Assembly: GCA_949316495.1 (NCBI GenBank)
Contig: OX439004.1
Coordinates: forward strand, 38,694,561 to 38,758,560
DNA length: 64,000 nucleotides
From: Amphiduros pacificus
Taxonomy: Eukaryota > Annelida > Polychaeta > Phyllodocida > Hesionidae
Direction of reading: 5' to 3'
Within the stretch, counting starts at the first letter, position 1, and each line of letters starts with the position of its first letter. Shown here one piece after another: positions 52,565-64,000 of the stretch. The translations under genes and the position numbers were made by a program. Under the pieces are notes generated by a model that ran no database searches, had not been told where the DNA came from, and worked only from the letters and a program-made list of their open reading frames with translations.

Positions 52565-53410
52565 GCACATTAACAAAATCAAAATTAACACGAAATGTTT
52601 AACCGGGGATGGAGATAAAGAGAATTTCATGCTAGAGTGCCAGAATTTCGAGACCTAAATCAAGATGTATAAAGATTAATTTTGATTGGCTATTCCATAG
52701 ACATTATTTAGGCAATTATCATCTGTAACCTCCCAAAATCTTTTTTAATATATTTCATTCCTTTTCCTGAATTACTTTCTTATTTCTTCTTCAAATCCTC
52801 AGTATATGGTGTTCACTCTACTCTCCCATTTTTTCTTTTTAACAAAATCTGAAGTTGACATTGAAAATATTTATTTTCCATAAACGGAGAACACTACCCT
52901 TCATAGGAAGACTTCTGTATCATATCAGTCCCTACCCCCAAAGCTATAAAGGTGCACACAGAATCGACCGCAAGTCCTCAGCATTCATGAAAATCTGGCT
53001 GTCCAACGATCAGTGAAAGAATATAGACTTGTTATGTACTTGTAGCTATAATGATTGGTCAGGTTATGTGTCAGACACCTGATTACAGTTCATAACCTGA
53101 TGTTGGCAAGTTTTTACAACATGTGAAATTCCAAATTTAGAATGGTACCAAATAAATGACTGCAGAGGTAATAATTGAATACTTTCTCTGTAATGCAGAG
53201 TAGGAGAACACCTGCTGGACTATATATTAAAGAGGCTAACCAATCCATGCCCAAAACAAAAGCAACAAAAAAACATGGAGGGGATTGGGATATACCCTAA
53301 AAGTCTGATTTGTTCCAGTACCATATATGAATTAATAGTTCTGAAAGATCAAGGCTGCATCAAGGTATACATGACTATCACTTTTATTTGCATGTTTTTA
53401 TGAAAATTAA
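52565..53410. other. No gene seen
   Basis: AT-rich, no recognised ORF or repeat. Confidence 0.4.
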
Positions 53411-53414
53411 ACAA

Positions 53415-53610
53415 GGTCTTTTTTAAGCTATGCATAACATAGCTTCTGTAGTGAGGGGGAGAAATGTTCTGTCATATTCTGTGTGCCAACTTTGATCTTT
53501 CCTCCAAAACTACAGGTCAGAGTTTTTAGTAGGTATGATGTCTTTTAGATATCACTGAGCTATCAAGAAGGCCGCAGCTATTTTGAATGAAATGACAAAT
53601 ACCAGTCAAT
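53415..53610 (+). repeat. Dispersed repeat (relative at 40,970-41,280)
   Basis: See the 41-kb copy for shared phrases. Its right end abuts the start of the KH-domain ORF of the LINE downstream, so the LINE probably inserted into this repeat. Confidence 0.65.
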
Positions 53611-53970
53611 ATGAATCGAGATAACAAATTCAATATGTCACACGACGAGGAGGACACTCCTCCGGCGACCACAAATCCTCCACCGACCACCAAGATCGAG
53701 AAGAAGCCTCACTACGTACCATCCAGCTTAGCTGAACTTATGATTGTGCCCCTACCTGTGGTGGGTAAAATCATAGGCAAAGGCGGGGCCAACGTGAGGA
53801 GGATGCAGGATCTGACAGGGGCCTCTTTTCATCTTGAAGATGCGGTTAAAAACAACGAAAAGATAAAGCTGGCTACCATTGATGGTACTGCCGACCAGAT
53901 TGTTAAGGGCAAGGCCGAATTAACTCGCTGTATCGAGTTACATTCCTCCAGCGCTACACCCTCTACATGA
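53611..53970 (+). CDS. KH-domain protein, putative ORF1 of the LINE (119 aa)
   Basis: Residues 1-35 are Pro/Thr-rich and low complexity. Residues about 41-110 form a type I KH domain: LAELMIVPLPVVGKIIGKGG, then ANVRRMQDLTGASFHLE, with the nucleic-acid-binding GKGG loop at 56-59, and a last helix TADQIVKGKAELTRCIE. KH domains bind single-stranded RNA or DNA, which would suit a LINE ORF1 chaperone. Position directly upstream of the EN-RT ORF in the same direction supports that role; the alternative is a host KH gene fragment caught next to the LINE. Its last 30 codons belong to the 327-bp duplicated unit. Confidence 0.7.
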   Translation: MNRDNKFNMSHDEEDTPPATTNPPPTTKIEKKPHYVPSSLAELMIVPLPVVGKIIGKGGANVRRMQDLTGASFHLEDAVKNNEKIKLATIDGTADQIVKGKAELTRCIELHSSSATPST

Positions 53971-54534
53971 AGTGTTTGGCCCGACCCCCTCACGGATACT
54001 CAGCAATGTACGCTAACCGACCTGGACATGGACAATGATCTGATAGACTGTTTGAACTTGTTTTCTCATGATTTTCTTTTGTTATTAAATAATATGAATA
54101 AAAATTGTTGCCTTAAAAACTATGTCTCTTTGTGTATCTGTGAATGTATGTCTAAATCTAGCTGTATTGATATTAATAGTAATGGTTCACCAATCTCTGC
54201 TAAGTATGATGGTACTGCCGACCAGATTGTTAAGGGCAAGGCCGAATTAACTCGCTGTATCGAGTTACATTCCTCCAGCGCTACACCCTCTACATGAAGT
54301 GTTTGGCCGGACCCCCTCACGGATACTCAGCAATGTACGCTAACCGACCTGGACATGGACAATGATCTGATAGACTGTTTGAACTTGTTTTCTCATGATT
54401 TTCTTTTGTTATTAAATAATATGAATAAAAATTGTTGCCTTAAAAACTATGTCTCTTTGTGTATCTGTGAATGTATGTCTAAATCTAGCTGTATTGATAT
54501 TAATAGTAATGGTTCACCAATCTCTGCTAAGTAT
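53881..54534 (+). repeat. 327-bp tandem duplication, two nearly identical units
   Basis: Units at 53,881-54,207 and 54,208-54,534 differ at about one base (cccgacc versus ccggacc). Each holds the end of the KH ORF, its stop, a spacer and the start of the next ORF (MDNDLIDCLNLFSHDF). The length is divisible by three, so frames are kept. Confidence 0.97.
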
Positions 54535-55298
54535 GATGTTACAGCGATAAGCACAATTTCTACCACAACTATCTACCTATGCCCCAGCCACACTGCTAAA
54601 TTTGTGATGAATAATTCCTTCCAAGATATCCCTTTGGTTATTCCTCCTGTTCCATTTAATATGTTTATTCTGACCAATAGTTACAAGATTAATTTCTTCA
54701 CTAAACTGCGTCTCGATGCCTCAATACCTGTGACGTCACAAACTCATTTAACACCATCTGTGTTGATCTATCTGTGGATCAGACAGTAATACCTGATGCC
54801 CTAGGCACTTTTAAACTTATACCGGCTCCAGCCATGAAAATGTTAATCCTGGTGCTCCAGGGTAATCCATTGCACCTTTTTAGAACTGCTAAAACACAAT
54901 ATTGCAAAGTTTCACCGTCAAATTCGCCTGCTAAACGCCGTCGTCACAAGAATGGCGTGCATCTTCCTCCTTCTACTTATTCTAATGCCCGGATTACCGG
55001 CAGGCCGCACATGCGGCTACGTAGCTCTCGGGCGGTCAGTGGCGCCCCCAGTTGTCAAACTAATATTAACATATATCAACTTCTTGCCTCTGACAGTGAA
55101 ACTGTACCTTGCAGTATGAACACTAATCCACCCGCTGCTAGGGGCGCTCCAAACAATACTATGGTGGGTAGAATCGCTAGGGACAATTGTCTTAAAATTG
55201 GTCATGCAAATTTTCAATCAATTTCAAATAAAACCTTACTAGCAACTGAGATTTTCTCAGAGAAGCAGTTAGATGCACTTTTTATCACTGAAACATGA
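54355..55298 (+). pseudogene. LINE ORF2 N-terminal region up to the endonuclease start
   Basis: Two frames overlap: 54,355-54,789 (MDNDLIDCLNLFSHDF...) and 54,774-55,298. The second has a basic stretch (PAKRRRHK) and ends in the endonuclease start NFQSISNKTLLATEIFSEKQ, LDALFITET, then a TGA where CR1/L2 proteins usually have Trp. A frameshift near 54,780 explains the overlap. Confidence 0.7.
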
Positions 55299-55722
55299 AT
55301 TAATGAACTTAACAAGGAATTGATCTTCAGCAAATTTAAAAAAGTGGGTCTGGAATTTCTATCCCTCCCCCGCCCCAAGGGCAGGGGGGAGGGCATTGGG
55401 GTGCTCTACAGAACTGAAATCAAACTGGCAATGAATAACTCATCTGCATTGAAATTCTACCAAATTCTGCCATGGAACTCATGGAGGTAACTATGTCGAC
55501 CATGAACAAAAAAATAACCTTTGTGACTATATATAGACCTGAGCCCTCCAAAAAGAATACTTATAGTTCTATGATGACTTCTTTGATGTGCTGGCTCATT
55601 ATACTATTTACCGACATGAGGTCATCTTTTTAGGTGACTATAATTTCAAGTAAAATCATTGAGGAATGCGAAATTCATGACTATGTATCTGACCATATGC
55701 TTGCTATAATAACTTTATTTAA

Positions 55723-58090
<2,368 letters not shown>

Positions 58091-58144
58091 TCTGGTATCT
58101 GTGCTATATAAGTTTTATTATTATTTATTATTATTATTATGTTT

Positions 58145-58730
58145 TTTGATTGGCCGAAATTATAATCTGCTATAGTCTGCTGTGGGAAAAATGGTAATTA
58201 TTATTTATGATGCAATTTGCAAGTTTGTAAGCACAAGTTCTGAGGACATTGATCTATGTTTATGAGGTTTATACATCTGCCACGCTCTAATTAAAATTTT
58301 ACTTTTACTTAATAGTATGTATCATTAATATTTTAACTCTTTGGACACTAAAAGCTAATATTGATTAGATCAAACCAACCATGACTCCTATCGAGTTGGA
58401 GTCTAGGCCAAAATGATGTGTTAAACTACAATAAACCATTATGCATTATATGGCCCTTGGAGATGTTGATGTAATATTCATTTCGGTTTAGGTACTTTTA
58501 CAGCTTTTTTCGAGTCATCACATTTGATTTTGACTGTAAAAAATAGGTACAAATGCATTCGTCGCTCTCCCCAACTTTTCATAATCACCAATGCTAGTTT
58601 GTTTGTTTCTCATGGAATTTCTTCCATATTCTTTAATAAGAAAAAACTTGTCAAGAACAGTTTTCATCCCCTGACAATGCATGAGTGAAGAAACACAAAA
58701 TATTGAGGAAATCTACTTTGTGTTAAATTT
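58145..58730. other. No gene seen
   Basis: AT-rich flank downstream of the LINE. Confidence 0.4.
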
Positions 58731-58737
58731 TGTTGTT

Positions 58738-58815
58738 GGTTTGGGGTTTTACATCATTTTCAACATTATGCCAGTCATTTCGTGATGAGACCTACTTGTA
58801 GCAGATATAGTGCTG
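58738..58815 (-). mobile_element. SINE 3'-end fragment
   Basis: ggggttttacatcattttcaa through gatgagacctacttgtagca and gatatagtgctg is the 3' quarter of the main SINE family in reverse orientation. The rest of the element is missing. Confidence 0.9.
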
Positions 58816-58819
58816 GTGC

Positions 58820-59690
58820 TCCAAACCATGCACATTTCCTTCTTTTAGCAGTTCGCAAATCTGCTTGGTGACAATGATTGCCTAGGTCACATTACATTTC
58901 CATAATCAAGCGCATCTTCAGCAGATGACATATGGTGAGATTTGCGGCCAGGCCATTTGATATTTGGAGGATGGAGAAATATAAATATTAAATAAAGGAA
59001 ATTGCAAATTTATTTATTATTTATTTATTATTTGAAAAGACTTTCTTGTTAATTTGGACCAATCTGCAATTTGATATGCTGAGCTATTTTGGGACAATAT
59101 CTATAATAACAACTGATTGGTGGTAAATTTATGAAAGTATATATTATACTGCATAGGATAAATCTTAAATGTTGAAAATGAAGTCCGTCAATTTTGAGAT
59201 TTATCAACAAGAAAAAATGTTAATAAACTCTGAAAGTATGTGAAAATGTGCCAAAATTGCAATAGAACAAAATCAGGTGACAAGAAATGTATTAAATGCA
59301 GACACAAATGGAACGTGCTAAAATTAGTTCTTGAATATGTATATGAATTGGAGAATGTGTTCTATTTTTGACGCATTTATGCTGGGTGAAAGTGAAACCA
59401 TGTACCGACTGTATAGCAAGTTTTATACTACCCATTTCATGTTCAATATCTTCCATTTCTTGTGATGGGTTCAATGTGAATATATATAGGTGTCTCACAT
59501 GCATTAGTAACACATTTTTTACTCAACCAAGGTATTGATTTATGTGAATAATTCATGAAAGTTATTCTCGCATATTAAATATTCCTTTCTGTTGAGCACA
59601 ACGGTGTAACACTGAGAGCTTAAAACATTTACCTGGAGATGTACCCAAACAGAAGCTGAAGTGGATAGATTTAAGTTTCATAATTTGCAA
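58820..59690. other. No gene seen; upstream region of the secreted-protein gene
   Basis: AT-rich, including a short ttattatttatttatta patch near 59,012. No promoter motif stands out. Confidence 0.35.
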
Positions 59691-59694
59691 GGAC

Positions 59695-62600
59695 ATGAAG
59701 ACGAAAAATCTGCATGCCGCCATTTTTGTGTTGAGTGTGATTGCTCACGCGAGAGCAGGTGGGTTCTGGTGGTGACTCTGGGGGTGGGGGTTGGGGTGAG
59801 GTAGGGGGATTTGGGGTGGTTGGGGAAATGGGAGCTAAAGCATTTTCGAATGCGGGAGAGTGTAAGCAAATAAGATTTCCTTGGAAAAAGAATAATGTTC
59901 TGTTGAGAACACTGTTGTTTATATACTCATGAGACCACAATGGTGAACAAATCAGAAGGCTTCAGCATTTGCATAATGTGGCAGCAAATTAAAGATTTTT
60001 TCATTTAGCAGGTGAGGCATGACCAAAACTCCACTGATTCCCTATATACAAAGCCTATCATATGGATCTATCCTTGCTAAGAATGTATTTTCCATGCGTA
60101 TCTTCCTCAGGTGACATCCTGGCATGCCTTGATGATGATACATCCTTTTTTACTGCTCGACAACCAATGTTTCCAACGAGTGAGTCTTATCAGAATGCTC
60201 TGACATGTCTGGTTAAGTGCAATAAGGAGATGCAGTGTGTTGCAGTTGTTGCAGCTAACTGTAACCCATGTGATGCGTCTCATTGCATGACTCACAACAG
60301 GAGTTCAATTGCATTGGCATATCATCAGGAAATATATGATACAACATCATGGATGTATGTTAAAGGTAAGTTTTTATATCAATGACAGATGGTATGGAGT
60401 CTGATATGCGGAAAACTATTTATCAAAAGATGTTACAGATATGTGCAGTAATATGGTACCCTATAATGGATACACATTATTTGAAAGAAAAAGAACAGCC
60501 CTGAATTTTTCATGAGAAATTATTAGGAAGGTATGCATGTAAAGAACATTATAATCCTGAAAGTGAAAAAGATCAAATCTATTTATGGAATATAAATCGG
60601 TATAGAATATGGCATATTATGCTATATTAGTCAGCTTTTCACATGCCTGCAGCCACTTATTTGTATATTACTTTGCCTGCAAGGTGGCATTGCATTATTT
60701 GACATTCAATTTGTTCGTACCCTCAACTGCTAGACTCTCATCTTCTCCATCTCTGTCTTACAAAACAGGTAATTCTATTTGAAATCAGAATGATAAAAAT
60801 CATGATAACCTGTTAAGCTCGGTGCAATCACAAATTATATCATTGCATTAAAGTTGATGCATATTACAAAGACTCCATACTATAAATTTAACATTTAGCC
60901 ATTTTAGTCAGGGATGAAATCAAATCCACACAAAGAGTCTTGAAAGCAGTAGTTACTGCTCAATTAAAAATGAATATTTCAGGTATCTTCTAAAGAAATG
61001 CTAAAATTCTTCAGTTAGATTCAAAAGGAAAGCATCATGTACTTATATTACTGGCCAAGAGTCATTGTATTGTGAGTAGTACATGTAATGTGTATGTTCT
61101 TTGTGATGCTGGTGAATTATAGGAGTCTCTCTTGGCTTTCAATAGTCTTTTTGCTACTTATTCTATTATTGTTATGTTTTTTATAACATGATGATCAATG
61201 TACAAAATGTTATATTTCTCTCTTTGCAGGCAATCTATCCATGTATAATATAAGCATAGAATACACTCAAGCTTTCCCAAGTACATATTTATCTCAGTCC
61301 AATTGTCCATTACTTGCCACAGAAACAGGAGTTACACTGGAGGGATGTGCATATGTAGCAGATTTTTACAATTCAAATACCTTTAACTTTCATGAAGTGC
61401 AAAAAGTCTGTGAGGTACGACAATGTAGCAATTTAGATCTACAGCTAATAGTGGCACAGGACACATCTGTGTATGTAGATGCCAGAAGATACCCAGGTAA
61501 TATTCTCTATTATAGGTTAACAAATTAGATAAAGTATTACAGAGAATTAAAGTATGATCATTACACATAATCAAATTACTCAGTATAACACAAGTAATGA
61601 ATAAGTGACCAGCCATATCTGTTTTACAATATGCACTCACAAAGCACAGAAACTGATTTGGTTACATAATGTGAAGACCACAGTAAATATCGATATCAGT
61701 GCATGAATATATATTTCATACCTATCACATGGTGTGATCAATTATAATTTCTCTAAATTTCACAATCATTCTTTTAACCAGACACAGCTATTCCCTTTAT
61801 ATCACACTTTAGATAAGTACAAGAATGAGCCTTTATTTTACTTTCAATAATCATGTGTTTTGCTACTGGTGGAATAAAAAGTCATAACAAGCAATATAAA
61901 AAACTGAAAAGTATTAAATTAATCTGTAATTATTTTTAATAACACTTTCAATTCTTAAGTCTTTAATTATTGGTTTTGAGTTTATGTGTTTTCTACAATG
62001 TATGGCTAATGATGAATCAAGCAATCATGATAGTTCTGTATATACAGTATATTGCAGTGTTCGCCAAAACTTTTTGACCAACATCAGACAATATGTCATG
62101 GCGTGATATTCAGCTTATAAAACCTACATACGAACCTACATACCTACATACCAACCTATAAATCTACCTACCTACATACCTACCTACATACCTACCTACA
62201 TACTAAACCACATACATACCTACATACTAAACTACATACTAAACTACATACCTACCTACATATCTACCTAAATATCTACATATATATTTCTGATCATTTC
62301 TCAATCGAAAATTAATCAAATATTCATTTAAAGAAAGCTAAGAATACCCAAAGTTGTAAAATTGTCGTCTGCTCTTCTCAGGCTTTTTGACTGGTACGTG
62401 ATGTTTTTTAATATGAATTTGAACTAGAAATAATGATAGGGGAGAAACTGCGCAGGTAAAGAATGGCGGACAATTTGGCCGCCATTTTCAGTCATTATCG
62501 GCGGACAATGTGAAATAACGGCCAGCTTTGTCTGACGGGCCGACGACTTTTGGCGAACACTGTATTGTATCAGTCTTTCATATAATTCTATCATAGAGTT

Positions 62601-63843
62601 ACTTTAAATATGGTAGAAATCTCCATTTCTGCATTGCTTTTAATTAGGCTGGCTTTAAACCATTAAGCCCTATTTTAAATCTAAAATATAGTCTCTCAAG
62701 CCAATCACAAATCAGTATCGCTGTACTTTATATAGCTTAATGTATGATTTATAGATGGCTTCACTGCAGAAATGAAATGAGACATGACTGTTATTTAACA
62801 CGGAGGCCTGCAATTCAAGATGTATATTTCTATAAATTCTTAAAAGACCTATGATAATCTTGAATGCAAGACTGCATTCCTGTTTGATTTAGTAATAAAG
62901 TAAAGACAACACATTGACATAAAACTAATTTTTGAAGACCTGATAATTGCAAGTAGTCCTCAACAAAAAGGTCTGAGCTTACATGGCGATACAGATTAGT
63001 GTTATATATTTCAGTTGTGATACTGCTTGTGGGGATTATTTTCTTATACAACGAATATATGATTAGCAGAAGTGAAATTAAGGTTCATTCATTTCTTAAG
63101 TGTGATATAAACTAAATGTCTGTTCACTGTTGAAAAGCGTGATTTTGAAATCTAGAGAAATTGAAATTGATTATACCATGTGATACCATGTGATACACAG
63201 AGGTATTCATATATTGAAACCTGTCACCCCTAAAATTGTGTATATTATTTCGACACTACAGAAGATTTTTTGAACAGCAGACTGTGTTAACATGTTGACA
63301 TAAAATCATCATTGATAAAATAGTTTCAGAATTGAGGGAAAAGGATTATAGGAAGGCACTAAATATATCAATTCAAATATTTCACAAATGTGAAACACCA
63401 TTTACTTGTTTATTATCATTAGGAAGGTAAATAAGCTCAGCATGGTATTATATGAGATTGAAGGATGAAGTGAGTTGTCCAGACACACTATGAACTTGAA
63501 CTGAAAAACTAGACAACACAGCTGTTTTACATATTTACAGTACTTGGACATACCACAGAATAAAAACAATAATTGTAAACTGATGTTTGCAGAATGCCAA
63601 GACCGTTTCCAGTTGGTACGCTCATCCACATACAGCCTGGCCACAAAGTGTTCTGCCATTGGTAGTCCACAACAATTAAACTTAGAGAACTGTATACACC
63701 GATGCTGTAATGCTCCAACTTGCAATGCTATGAATTTACGTACTGATGACTGGTGCAATATCAAACATTGCACACAGAATGGTATGGCTTTCTATTCTCG
63801 TGCAGGTTATGATATACATGCCCATATGTCATTCTACCATTAA
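59695..63843 (+). CDS. Secreted protein with three cysteine-rich PAN/Apple-like modules (4 exons, 278 aa)
   Basis: Exons 59,695-59,758, 60,111-60,365, 61,230-61,496 and 63,593-63,843. The donors are gcag|gtgggt, aaag|gtaagt and ccag|gtaata; the acceptors are ttcctcag, ctttgcag and gtttgcag. Every intron is phase 1, and the 837-bp total ends in TAA. Exon 1 encodes a signal peptide (MKTKNLHAAIFVLSV..., ending AHARA). Each later exon is one module of 82-88 residues. Modules 1 and 3 share C-x3-C, a second close Cys and a final C-x4-C (CDASHC, CNIKHC). Module 2 keeps four cysteines, including the final C-x4-C (CEVRQC). The pattern suits PAN/Apple-type extracellular folds, which bind proteins or sugars, but the match is by pattern only. 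No membrane segment is seen. The partner is unknown. Confidence 0.78.
62120..62290. repeat. (CTAC/CATA)n microsatellite in the last intron
   Basis: cctacatacctacctacata-like repeats over about 170 bp, inside intron 3 of the secreted-protein gene. Confidence 0.9.
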
Positions 63844-63869
63844 GCAGCTGATACATTATGTGTTTTTCC

Positions 63870-63995
63870 CTTAAGCCAACATACCTGACAAAAAGGTCTC
63901 AGGTAAGGGCACCATCGATAGAGATTAAAAATATGAGCTGGCGTCCTGCGAGGAACACTTGCTTGCTGAGATTAGTACTCAGATTAGTGGGGTGT
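63870..63995 (-). repeat. Dispersed repeat, copy 2 (inverse of 9,205-9,335)
   Basis: Reverse complement begins tctgagtactaatctcagca and continues with aggacgccagctcatatttt and tttttgtcaggtatgttggc, matching the 9.2-kb copy. It starts about 30 bp after the stop codon of the secreted-protein gene, so it may supply that gene's 3' UTR. Confidence 0.75.
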
Positions 63996-64000
63996 ATGGT

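Noticed and set aside
59741-59932. 63-codon Gly-rich frame
   Set aside because: It reads through the G-rich intron after the signal-peptide exon; the donor at 59,759 explains the region better.

Overview
The window looks like nuclear DNA from an invertebrate animal, probably marine. Genes are split by GT-AG introns, the DNA is AT-rich, and it carries several LINE lineages, a tRNA-headed SINE family in at least eight copies, non-autonomous TTAA DNA transposons, satellites and long microsatellites. The class A GPCR (with LLFLRHQSFID in TM2), the GT11 fucosyltransferase and the Death-domain protein would suit an invertebrate deuterostome such as a hemichordate or amphioxus. A lophotrochozoan cannot be excluded, and I cannot name the species.

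Four host genes are supported, all on the + strand. (1) A single-exon GT11 alpha-1,2-fucosyltransferase-like gene at 6,427-7,452. (2) A three-exon gene at 14,743-18,934 encoding a 589-residue protein with an unrecognised N-terminus, a long coiled coil and a C-terminal Death domain; the splice phases agree at both introns. (3) A five-exon rhodopsin-class GPCR at 44,832-50,517. (4) A four-exon gene at 59,695-63,843 for a 278-residue secreted protein made of a signal peptide and three cysteine-rich PAN/Apple-like modules, every intron in phase 1. A degraded macro-domain plus Ulp1-like protease locus, with its protease end tandemly duplicated, lies at 35,984-39,600.

Most of the rest is repeats. 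An almost full-length I-superfamily (Nimb/I-like) LINE at 30,070-35,502 has an 11-bp target-site duplication and a SINE inserted in its reverse transcriptase. A CR1/L2-type LINE at about 53,600-58,140 has a KH-domain ORF upstream of its endonuclease-RT, a very recent 327-bp tandem duplication, and a short antisense 3'-tail insertion carrying an (AAT)n run. Other LINE pieces lie at 2,440-3,530 (minus), 12,590-13,136 and 29,062-29,180. SINEs are found near 10.1, 21.0-21.6, 23.6-24.0, 33.3, 51.5, 52.4 and 58.7 kb, two of them nested pairs. TTAA elements sit at 11,643-12,164 (inside a 33-bp satellite) and 47,882-49,404 (inside GPCR intron 4). A satellite with a period of about 170 bp occurs as two inverted arrays at about 27 kb and 41.7 kb.

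The genes do not form a pathway; they are independent neighbours separated by repeats. The most interesting points are the coiled-coil/Death-domain protein, the three-module secreted protein, the macro/Ulp1 locus, the KH-domain ORF of the CR1/L2-type LINE, and the nested insertions with readable target-site duplications that fix the order of events.
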